Shown here: one piece after another, positions 56,201 through 64,000 of the stretch
Position numbering within the stretch: position 1 is the first letter of the stretch
Layout of the letters: each line of letters opens with the position of its first letter
Assembly (NCBI GenBank): GCA_022432975.1
Contig: CM039502.1
Span: 74,171,497-74,235,496 of the forward strand
Reading direction: 5' to 3'
DNA from: Begonia masoniana
Taxonomy: Eukaryota > Streptophyta > Magnoliopsida > Cucurbitales > Begoniaceae
Length of the DNA: 64,000 bases
Notes under the pieces: model-generated
Seen by the model: the letters and a program-made list of their open reading frames with translations, nothing else
What the model was told of the DNA's origin: nothing
Database searches by the model: none
Made by a program: the position numbers and the translations under genes

Positions 56201-59200
56201 GACTCGAAAGAGGAGAAATTTTTATGCCATATGTACCAACATCTGAACAAATTGCAGATGTTCTCACAAAAGGACTGTTTAAGTAGGTGTTTGAAGATTT
56301 TCTAGTCAAGCTTGGCATGATTGACATCTTTGCTCCAGCTTGAGGGGGAGTGTTGACATTCATCATTGTCTAAGCTTGTATAGATAACTGAAAGTTAGTT
56401 ATTCATAGGTTTAGATATTTTTCTGTATATGAGTATTTTTAGTTTATTCCCTATTTATGTATACATTTTTTACATCAATGAGCAAGTTTGGCATTATTCT
56501 GCTCTAATAATCGCTAATAAGTAAGAATAAAAAAAGAGAAAGATGTTCTCTTGTCTGAGCCCTCTAGTATCTTGAATTTACCAAGAGGGCGACCGTTAAT
56601 AAGAACAAAAAGATTTGATGTGTGCAGGCAACCAGAAATCACCTTCTCCATTGGTCATCGAATCCGTTTATTCGAATAACAAAGTGTAAGAAACCCAATT
56701 AATGTGATCGTAAGCTTTCTCAAAATCAATTTTGATGACAACACATTTCTTCTCTTTCAATCATTAATCTTCTACACTTTTTCATTAGCAATTAGGGAGA
56801 AATTTAAGATGTTCTTACTTGCAATGAAGACCTTTTACTCCTTTGAAATCATATCTCTAATAACATCCTTAGTCGAGAAGACAACATCTTTTTCATTATT
56901 GAGTTAGCCTTCTTAGGAAACATGCATAAATAGGTTTAATTTGTCTTTGTATTAATAACTCCGCTTTGATAAAATTTCTCAAAGACCTCAAACAAATATG
57001 CTTTAATCACCTTCCAAGAATTTTGGAAACAAGCAAGGGTGAAACCATCCGACCTAGGAGTTTTATCCCGATCACTATCAAACATAGCTTTTCGAACTTC
57101 TTCTTCTTCAAACTTCGAGAGAGATGCTCAACTATGTTAGGAGTAATGGCATGCCAACCAAGACCTGTGAGTTCTAATAATGGACCTGGATTTCTAGAAT
57201 AAAGCTTTGTAAAAAAATTTGTGACATCTCAAGCAAAGTCTTCTTTTCTTCTACAATAATAGTCTTCTCGTCATAAACTAATTTGTTCATAAACTTATTG
57301 ATTTTTCTTCTGTTAACAATTGAGTGAAAAACCTTAGAATTGTTGTCCTATTCATTTACTCATTTAAGTTTATTTTTTGTCTCCATGATCGAGCTTCTAA
57401 TCCAATAATTTTCTCAAAACGAGCTATAATTGTGCTTCTCGCCATCCTTTGAATATGATCCAGACTGATCTGAAAATCCAACACTTCGAGAGACTTCAGT
57501 TTACTTTAATATATATATTTTCTAATTAAATATCACCAAACGTAGAGACATTCTACTTTTTAACTTTAACTTTGCCATTACAGCATTTTTGCATACTTAA
57601 AATCCTCCCAATCATTAAGGTTGCAAGTTTTCCACCAAATTTTGCTATTTGCAGCACAACTTGTGTGACATGTTTTCAAAGCGGAAAAGGCTAGAACCTC
57701 ATTTGAACATAAATGTTCAAGAACAATGGGACAATGATCAAACACCAAGCGCACTAAAGCCTCTTACCTCGCTTGATGAAAAAGGTTTTCCCACCCCAAT
57801 GTGAAAAGAAAACGGTCTAGTCTGCCACTAACCAAATTTGCAAGAAAGTTCGTCCAAGTGAAAGTGGAATTTCCCAAGTGGATATTTCGCAATTGTGCAT
57901 CACAAATGAAGTTATCAAACATTCTCATACTTCGCGTTGAACTTCCTAGAGTAGACTTTTTTGATGGAAATCTAGCAATAGTTTGAAATCACCTCCCATA
58001 CACCAATTAGGGGAACATAACTTAAATAGATCAACCAACTCAAACCTAAAATGTGGTGATTTGTAGGGAAACATGGACCACCCCCTGATAGCCATCAATC
58101 TTTAGTCCATCTTTATCAATTTTCATAGAAAAAGAGAAACAATAAAACATCACCTCAGTCACAGTTATACTCCGAAAATCCCATATCATTAAAACCCCTC
58201 ATGAACAACCTTCTCCTGGTAGAACTGCCTAGTTCTTAAAATGAAAATCCCACCGCTGTGAAGCCATACTTCTAACCACAAATATCAGTTTCATTTCTTG
58301 AAAATTTATAATGTGTGGATTTTCTTTATTTATAATTTTTTTAATGACACGTTTTTTTGAACTAGACCCCAAGCCTCTGATAATCTTCATAGTTAAGAGA
58401 TCACCCAATTGAAATTCAACTCAAAAGTATTCCAATCAATACTACTAGATCGATGACCCTCTTACCACTGGTGAGCTCAATTTTTGTAGGACCAATCTCC
58501 ATCGAAGCCATTCTTCTTGAGATAAGTCAGGATAAAGTAGATAGTTTTTACTTTTTTCCATATGCAATCGTCCCAAGTTATATCTTCCAACTCCTTCATA
58601 TTAACACCAATACTTGGTTCATGTTGCTCATACATGGGCAAACTTTTCATGTTCGTGCTTAATTCGTAATTCTGAAATATTCTCTTTGTTGATTCATAAA
58701 TATCAAAATGCAAATTGAAAGTAGGGTTTAGATTAGCTGAGTCTAAACATAAGGGATAGTTCTCCTTTTAACCAATGAAATCAGAAGATAATGCCTTTTG
58801 ACGAGATCTATAAACAAAACCTTTGAACTGTGCTTTATCATCCTTCTCTAACTTCTTACTTTGGTCTGGTGACCGAGTACTCATGGAAGATGAAGCCAAC
58901 TCTTCAAACACACCCATGTAAGCCAATAAAGGTGAAGGTAGCTCAGCCAACTGCGGGTCATTGTTACATGAAGTACCAGCTTCTGTTTTTGAAGTCTTTC
59001 TTTTCCACTTCAAATGGACAGTTGGTGGGCGACAACCTTTTCTATTGAAGAAATGTTTTTGTGTCTCTTTTAAGGATTTGATTCCACCAAGTAAACTTTG
59101 TCGCTAATTGTAACTGTCATTAATGTGGGCACAATCCACGTTCCAGACCTCTCTTTAATTCTTGCTTCTGAAAGTCTCTTACATAATTTTGAATAATCAT

Positions 59201-62200
59201 CGATCTTCATTAGACCTCCACCCTCCTCCTCGCACTTCTTTCTGGCCCTCGAATAAAATTCTTTCATCCCAAACTATAAATGTTCAAAGGGCATTTTCTG
59301 TGCCAAGGGCACTCTCTGGGTTTAAAATATGTTCTTTTTTCATTCCGTTCTTTCAAAAGATCAATGCCATATCAGATCAGAATGAAAATAATGTCTTGTC
59401 TAAGGGTATAACTTGTGCCATCACCCTTCTTACGGCTCTCCAACAGTTGCTTGCATGCTTCTTGGTACAAACCAAAGGATTTACTCAACTTTTCCTTCCC
59501 AAGATATTTCTTGTTGTCATTACCACTTATCTCCTTTGATTCATACACATGATCGTCCGATGATGTTAGTCGAACTTGTTCCTTCTCTTTATATTCTCCA
59601 AGCTCGATAGCTATTGGTTGGCCCTCCCGTTTAATCTGAGAATCACGATGACTCAAACATAGAGATAAAAGACTCACTACCTTCGAGACAGTGATCAGAT
59701 GTGTTAGGAACTCCCTGAAGGCCTTCCACCCAACGCCATCTTTTCCACCTGGAATTTTGATGGATCTTCTTACTCCATGTTTAGGCATTTTCGAGATCTG
59801 TATAAATGTTACCCCAGAATTGATTAACTTCTCCACAACCATAATATACCCATTCTTACGTCTGGTTTTGACAAAAAAAGTTTATCTGATGCTGATTTGG
59901 ATGCTTGCAACACTGCTTCTAACACCTATCGCACGTCAACCTTTTCCGTTTCCAGGTAATAGTATCTTTTATCAGTCTCCTGCACCATTTAAATTTACAA
60001 CGTTAAAAGTTTGCCTTTGGGCATGAATACTTCTTTTTCCACTGTCCATATCTTGCTCCTTGCTGTGAATGAGAGAGAGTATATCCACTTCTATTCTTCA
60101 TTCCAAAGCTGTGTCCATAACCAAAATCTTTTTTTCTCCCTTTTTCCAAATAAGCTTTGTCCATTGTCCCCCAGTATCTGCATCAGCCATCCCCATTCTC
60201 CCATGTTGTTGCTGATCACTGTACAATTTATCTGGCTGTGAAAGAAGGGGTCTTCTCACGTCATACTGCTGCTGTTGGCAAATTTCTGCATAGCTAGGTC
60301 TCTTGTCCCACATCTGATTGTACAGCATTGCTGTTTGAAGGAGTAGTAGACATGACGAAAGGAGCAAAACGTTGAAGCAGCCAAAGGGATGATCGTTGAA
60401 CTGAATGATGAGCAGAATGACTAGAGGATAGACGACTACACGTTGAAACCACCAAATCCACTGATGAGCAGAACTGACTAGTGATGAAAGTGGCCGAAGA
60501 GTTGAGCATTGAAGCAGACGTGTGGCAGAAGTTGAAGCAGGAAAAGAAAGGAGGAGCTTACATCAGATGGAGAATTTGCAACGGACAAACGAAGCGCCTC
60601 ACCTGGCTGTACCCTGCGAATGGAGGGCGACGTCGTGAAGCAGGAACAGTGGCCGGAAAATTACTCTGTAACTTCTCGCAGTTATGTCTGTGGCAGTTGG
60701 CGGTCAGTGACAGAGTGGTCGATAATGGCTCTTTCTCTCTCCAGAGGAATTACTAGTCTAGACAACAATCTTTTTGATCTTCCTCTCTTTCCAAAAAGAT
60801 AATGCCTGATCTATACTTAAGGAGCATGCTTTTTATGAATTGTGTTTCAAAGCAAATTTTTATCTGGTACATATTTGTAGAAAGTTTTCATAAAAATATA
60901 GTACGCTCCTATGCACTGATCTGCTGCTAATCTGGTTTCTACTACTTAATGGATATTAATATTTATTTTTATCTCATTTTATTTTATTTGTTACAGATAG
61001 TAAATGCTTTATTGAAGATCTTAGGACACCGACCACTCTCTGTAACGACTCTGTGGCATTCCGGATGGTTTTTGTGGAAGCTGTTAAGGTTTAAGGGAAA
61101 CAAGTGTTGCGACCATAACTTCCACTTATTCAATGTAAGGACTCAACTGATTTTGGTATGCACATTTAATGTTTATCTTCCTCCTTTCTTTTATAAAATT
61201 CATTTTTCATAAATTTCATTCCGAACTGAAATGGGTATATATGAGATAGCGCTGCTTTAGCCATCCTCTCATCTCACTTTTTACATTATAGCCGATATTT
61301 TCGTTTCTATCATTCATTCAGACTTATCAAATACTTTTAATCCTAGTTTTGCAAATGTTAGATTGGAAAAAATTAGGTCATCATGTTTGCGGACAAAATA
61401 TACGTCCTCTTATCATTTTGTGCTCTTTTTGTGTGTGTATGTTTATTGATTCATTATTTATGTTTTGTACTGCTGTTTTGTTTTTGTGAAATTCTCGATT
61501 ATAGTTCATTTTTTTTATTTGAGTTGAAGCGTATGGCTCTGCATGTTAACATTTGTCATTACGACATGTGTTTCTAGAAACACCAGTAATAGGAAACATT
61601 TTCGTTATATCATATGCGAGTTGATATGCATTCCATACATGGTTTGTTTAAAAAATGTAACGTGTAGTCATTTGTGTGTCCGAAATTTTCTAATATTTTA
61701 TATTTTCTAGTTTTTATTGGCAGGTATCATATGAGGAGTCTTGTAAACGCTTCGAGCAAGAACTGGATGGTTATTGGTTTGATTGCATTCCGGATACTTT
61801 GAGACATGAATGGGCTAGTTGTAAAGCAGGTATATACTACTTCTAACGCAATATCAGTAGTAAACAGTATAATGTTCTCTTGAGAGGAAATGTATTGTTC
61901 TCCCTGAGATGTTTGTTTTAGGAAGAATTATAGAAGAGGAGAAACGCAGCATTTTTTTTATTTTGTGCGTATCACATGATATTTATTTTCTGCCATAAAT
62001 TTTATAATATTTGAATACAGTTCTTGAGGAGTCCTCTCAATTCAAAGACCCATTTTTTTCCTTAGAGCTTGCCATCTGCAGTCAAACAGCGGATTCCTAT
62101 GGTATCATATATTTTTTTTGTTCAGTTGTCTTCTTACAAAGTGGTTGGTTTTTTAATATCGAATTTCATTCACTGAGGGTACTAATTTATTCATACTGTT

Positions 62201-63523
62201 GCAGGTGATGAAGATTTTTTTTCTTGGAAAAAAATGATCGACTCCGTGAAGGTTGTTTTTATTTTTGTAACTCATTTGAAGTTGTCATCTAATTGTTTGT
62301 TGAATATGTATGCCTAATCTTGTTAAGAATTCCAAAGTTTTATAATACCAATCCTAGATATCCTACACGTAGTACATGACCTTATTTTATCTAGATATCC
62401 TTTATGTATCATGGAAGAAAATATTCAGGTTCTTGTCCTCCATCTTCACCTGAGGATGTTAATTTCTGGGGAAGATTCATTTGAAGAAGTTTTGCCTGAT
62501 ATAGTCAGCAGTTCAGGCACGGACACTGGAAGATCCCATGCTTCTGATGCTTCATCTGCGAGCTTTGGTTCGGAGGTTTCTTTAGGTAGATTTCCATTCC
62601 GTACTCAAGTTCCAATTTCTTCCTGAGATTGTCTTTGTTATCCCGTTACATCAATTTTTGCAGTGTCTGGATTTTCATGCCAAATTGCATTTTCTAGTGC
62701 TGGAATAAGGGATATTTATGTGATCCCTGTGACTGAGGGAATTGTGGGAAAACTGCTTCTTGTGGAGAAACTTCCCTTTCGCAGTCAACAAGGAGTTGTA
62801 ATTGCTATTGCTCCATTGGCTGGGTTGAATGTAAGTCCTATAGCTGAATAAGTTTCTTCTATAACTGTATGTAAGTCCATTTTCCTACTTAGTATCTAGA
62901 ATCTTATCATCAAAATGTCTTGTATTCAGTTATAGCTAAAGAATGCAGTTTTGTTAGGAATTCATTTCTCGATCTGTCTTCTTTTATTATCTTGGTGTGA
63001 TGATATCAAAGAATTATCTTTTCTTGTGACTACTTACTCTATTTACGAGACGGGGGTTACTCATTTTATTAGCTTACAAGATGTTTTTACTTTTATGAAT
63101 CCCAAATCTAGTATTCATGTTAATGATTTAAATCTCAGGTTTGCGTAATTCTGGTCGATGAAATGAGCTCCATCTCATTACCTCTGATTTATTTTCTATC
63201 GTCCTTTGAGAATTGCTTATGATTACCCAAAATTTTATCTGAAACAGCCAACAAGAGATGAAGAACATCCAACGTGGTTGCATCTGCAAATACGAGAATT
63301 CGATCCCAAACACAGCAGGAATAGAAATAGAGAATACTACTCGAAAGCATACAATCATCCATCAGATGGGAGATGGACTCTTGGGTTACCAAATGCTAAG
63401 GCCTGTGAGGCAGCTCAAACATTGATACTAGACGAAATTTCTAAGCAAAGATCTTTTGTTAAAAGCCTACTAGCTCCCCTGCTTCGTCCTTGTAATCCAG
63501 GAAATATTTCAGACCAATCATAA
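44209..63523 (+). CDS. TT9: CLEC16A/GFS9-TT9 family protein (TRANSPARENT TESTA 9-like), 19 exons, 770 aa
   Basis: Exons are 44209-44261, 45299-45350, 45450-45526, 45610-45743, 45978-46074, 46204-46261, 47278-47386, 47478-47598, 47703-47889, 49156-49463, 50298-50386, 50462-50517, 60997-61134, 61724-61829, 62021-62101, 62205-62251, 62429-62585, 62664-62830 and 63248-63523. They sum to 2313 bases with consistent phases and no stop, giving 770 residues, slightly shorter than my recollection of the Arabidopsis protein. Recognition rests on MWRSLLRSVDRFSL, TYGDRQDPLIFE, YLSIMIQNMDSEHAI and the FPL motif (SFPLYTEALKFA, about residues 162-173), which defines the FPL domain of this family. The C-terminal part has WLHLQIREFDP and DGRWTLGLPN. 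GFS9/TT9 is a peripheral Golgi/endomembrane protein needed for vacuolar protein sorting and seed-coat flavonoid accumulation; animal CLEC16A acts in endosome/autophagy control. Intron 12 is 10.5 kb owing to transposons. The exon 12/13 junction is inferred from matching phase 0; a small missed exon there is possible. Confidence 0.92.
46082..46105 (+). repeat. (CT)n microsatellite in TT9 intron 5
   Basis: An uninterrupted CT dinucleotide tract of about 12 units lies a few bases after the exon 5 donor. A shorter CT tract occurs at 49674-49690 in intron 10. Confidence 0.9.
47890..49155 (+). other. TT9 intron 9, nothing recognised
   Basis: This 1.27-kb AT-rich intron has no repeat, ORF or RNA signature that I recognise. 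Two related short stretches near 48440 and 48560 (TGATTCTTGAGTAGAAG / TGATTCTTGATTAGAAG) suggest a small local duplication. Confidence 0.6.
51398..52751 (-). mobile_element. Cassandra TRIM array F: three LTRs, two internals (TSD TTGTA)
   Basis: LTRs are 51398-51801, 51872-52275 and 52347-52751 (404-405 bp each). Internals are 51802-51871 and 52276-52346. TTGTA flanks the whole array at 51393-51397 and 52752-52756 only. 5S-like segments lie at about 51482-51563, 51956-52037 and 52431-52512 on the minus strand. The primer-binding sites have changed (complements of TTTGATACCA and TTTTGATACCA), so these internals could not prime efficiently. It belongs to the long LTR subfamily with A and D, and sits in the 3' part of the LINE. 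Confidence 0.9.
53091..53312 (-). pseudogene. LINE C-terminal zinc-binding reverse-transcriptase-associated region
   Basis: An open frame of 73 codons reads EYKVGDRTSICFWENKWMSD and APLCVRFSDIYCLYSDKNQS. It matches the conserved VGDGxxIxFWxDxWxGxxPL block found downstream of reverse transcriptase in plant L1s. It lies 3' of the reverse transcriptase on the LINE strand and is a remnant only. Confidence 0.75.
54223..54272. repeat. Perfect palindrome at the truncated end of Copia 3
   Basis: Two perfectly complementary 21-base arms (54223-54243 and 54252-54272) are separated by an 8-base loop (ATTCAAAA). The right arm is Copia coding sequence (GGATACAAATGTTTTGATAC, in the conserved QKGYKCF region of pol). 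The left arm is its inverted copy at the LINE junction. No target-site duplication or LTR is present at this end. Confidence 0.9.
54526..56286 (+). pseudogene. Copia 3 reverse transcriptase and RNase H, nearly intact
   Basis: The frame is open from 54526 apart from one TAG at 54943-54945, where the family has Trp (GNK-W-IF; a TGG-to-TAG change). It then runs unbroken to 56286. Visible motifs are EEMRALEKNETWE, YKARLVARGFTQTYGLDYVK, QFDIKNAFLNGDLKEEVFM, SLYGLKQSPSAFARF, the catalytic YVDDIIMTGNN, then RNase H with DADWAGSKTNRRST, SSAEAEFRAMAQG, LFCDNKSAISIAHNP and EQIADVLTKGLF. Such preservation points to a recent element, yet the missing 5' half makes it immobile. Confidence 0.88.
56351..56505 (+). 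repeat. Copia 3 3' LTR (approximate right end)
   Basis: It starts TGTTGACATTCATCATTG after the purine tract. It is short (about 155 bp), within the range of small plant Copia LTRs. There is no second copy here to fix the end. Confidence 0.6.
57700..57990 (-). pseudogene. LINE endonuclease (APE-type) remnant
   Basis: Minus-strand text includes MRMFDNFICDAQLRNIHLGN, STFTWTN, RLDRFLFTLGWENLF and LVRLVFDHCPIVLE. These correspond to the C-terminal APE-endonuclease blocks of plant L1 (FTWSN, SRLDRFL, SDHxPI). It lies upstream of the reverse transcriptase, as expected. Stops surround it. Confidence 0.72.
59372..59842 (-). pseudogene. LINE ORF1/5' region remnant
   Basis: An open frame of 156 codons includes FIQISKMPKHGVRRSIKIPG and GKDGVGWKAFREFL, text typical of the region preceding ORF2 in plant L1s. 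Its position near the LINE 5' end supports this. It then becomes Glu/Lys/Ser-rich. I do not regard it as a host gene. Confidence 0.6.
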
Positions 63524-64000
63524 AGACCAAGGTCAGCTAATTTTAGCGTTCATCTTTTTTGTTTTCTTTTTCACCGTTCATTTTGTAATGGAAACTGATT
63601 GTACGATCATCTATGTTTATAGTAGATTATGAGAGAAAAACTGTATTCCCTGATACTGTTCGCTGTTTTCTCTTGCCTTTCTTAAAATGTAGAACAATTT
63701 GAATACGAAATATGTTTTTTGAAGTAATTATAAATAGTTTTGAAGAAAGCTTTAATTAATTTATTTTTATTTTACTTCAGAAAACAGTTCTTCAAAGTCC
63801 AAATTCTGGGTCTTGTCAAAATTGCTTCAACTTTTCCCTCCATTCCTATACCTTTGAAGCATTAAATTCTGGCCCGGCTGTTCTACTCTCACTCTCGATC
63901 TGTTTCTCACTTTCTCTGTGGTTGTTCTTGTCTAAGATATTGCTTTAACCACATGGTCACGTACAGCCGAAGATGCCCATTTGAAGCCTAAAAGCTAAAA
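63524..64000 (+). other. TT9 3' untranslated region and downstream sequence
   Basis: The sequence after the TAA is AT-rich, with TTTTGTAATGGAAACTG around 63580-63600 as a possible polyadenylation context. From 63760 to the edge I see no ORF or known repeat; CTCTCACTCTCGATC near 63887 could be the start of a neighbouring 5' region but is unsupported. Confidence 0.45.

Larger units (their letters stand above)
54235..56512 (+). mobile_element. Copia 3: 5'-truncated Copia element inside the LINE
   Basis: The element lacks its 5' LTR, gag, protease and integrase core. It starts in the pol segment just after integrase (YPIQKGYKCFDTNSEKMLVS) and continues through reverse transcriptase and RNase H to a polypurine tract (TGAGGGGGAG) and a 3' LTR from 56351 (TGTTGACATTCATC) to about 56505. 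The right edge is approximate: LINE reverse-transcriptase sequence resumes by about 56515. It is in the same direction as TT9. Confidence 0.82.
54006..57215 (-). pseudogene. LINE reverse transcriptase, split by Copia 3
   Basis: Upstream pieces at about 57215-56515 read LLVSKILGR-type fingers, VVIKIDFEKAYDHINWVS (the first catalytic Asp region) and RGLRQE (normally RGLRQGDPLSP). The downstream piece at 54216-54006 reads MLEKAKSPNLIEGFRAGYMI and VSHLQFADTIVLFSIDDG, where the catalytic FADD has become FADT. Copia 3 separates them with only a few LINE residues unaccounted for. Stops and the lost second Asp make it inactive. Confidence 0.78.
50964..60800 (-). mobile_element. L1-type LINE, near full length, antisense in TT9 intron 12
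   Basis: On the minus strand the 5' end is at 60800 (ATCTTTTTGGAAAGAG) and the 3' end is an A-tail (T run at 50967-50975). Flanking 14-mers AATGCCTCATTTAT (50950-50963) and AATGCCTGATCTAT (60801-60814) match at 12 of 14 positions, an eroded target-site duplication. Subtracting Cassandra F (about 1.35 kb) and Copia 3 (about 2.3 kb) leaves about 6.1 kb, the usual length of plant L1s. ORF1, endonuclease, reverse transcriptase and the C-terminal RVT-associated zinc-finger region appear in order, all broken by stops. Confidence 0.82.
50518..60996 (+). other. TT9 intron 12, enlarged to 10.5 kb by nested transposons
   Basis: The donor is TTG/GTAAAT after exon 12 and the acceptor TTACAG precedes exon 13. 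Without the LINE and its passengers the intron would be about 640 bases. The LINE and Cassandra F are antisense to TT9, whereas Copia 3 is in the sense direction and brings a 3' LTR that could supply a polyadenylation signal. Confidence 0.8.

Noticed and set aside
58768..59013. Possible small host gene (81 codons) on the minus strand in intron 12
   Set aside because: It lies inside the LINE between ORF1-like and endonuclease text and has no independent gene signals.
63138..63247. An extra TT9 exon beginning VCVILVDEMSS after an AG at about 63138
   Set aside because: It would run into stops before the conserved WLHLQIREFDP exon; joining GLN directly to PTRDEEHPTWLHLQ at 63248 keeps phase and matches the family.

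Overview
This is nuclear DNA of a flowering plant, almost certainly a eudicot. It is AT-rich, has short exons with GT-AG introns, and is dominated by LTR retrotransposons primed by initiator tRNA-Met. I cannot name the species from the sequence alone. Three host loci are visible: (i) a decayed E2F transcription factor gene on the minus strand (exons scattered over 13.85-21.61 kb); (ii) an intact seven-exon chloroplast 2-Cys peroxiredoxin gene on the plus strand (38.67-41.83 kb); (iii) an apparently intact 19-exon gene of the CLEC16A/GFS9-TT9 family on the plus strand (44.21-63.52 kb).

Layout. 0-13.67 kb is a nest: a Cassandra element (50-602) was hit by a plus-strand Copia element (603-13667). 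That Copia in turn carries a minus-strand Ty3/gypsy element (2399-9742, TSD GAAAC) and a second Cassandra (9947-10771, TSD GCTTC). 13.68-29.7 kb is the E2F locus. A gypsy element (14576-~19996) with a Cassandra triple-LTR array inside it (16793-18031) sits in intron 3. A Copia element (21689-28770, TSD AGGGT) with another Cassandra (23664-24465) sits in the 5' untranslated part. 29.79-36.25 kb is an Athila-type element with gag and protease only, followed by a Copia LTR/leader remnant.

37.08-44.96 kb is a large inverted duplication. The promoter, first exon and part of intron 1 of the TT9 gene are copied upside-down on the far side of the peroxiredoxin gene, so that gene is flanked by about 1.26-kb inverted arms. 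The right arm is itself split by a hAT-like MITE (about 42163-42898) and a Cassandra (42904-43726).

TT9 intron 12 (50518-60996) is swollen to 10.5 kb by one antisense L1-type LINE (50964-60800, eroded 14-bp TSD). A Cassandra triple-LTR array (51398-52751) and a 5'-truncated Copia (from about 54223 to about 56505) lie inside the LINE. Every TT9 splice site and the 770-codon frame survive.

The unifying repeat is Cassandra, a terminal-repeat retrotransposon in miniature whose LTR carries a 5S rRNA-derived segment. Six loci with 13 complete LTRs occur in 64 kb, all in the same orientation. The host genes have no obvious shared pathway: E2F is cell-cycle transcription, 2-Cys Prx is plastid redox control, and TT9 is endomembrane/vacuole trafficking.
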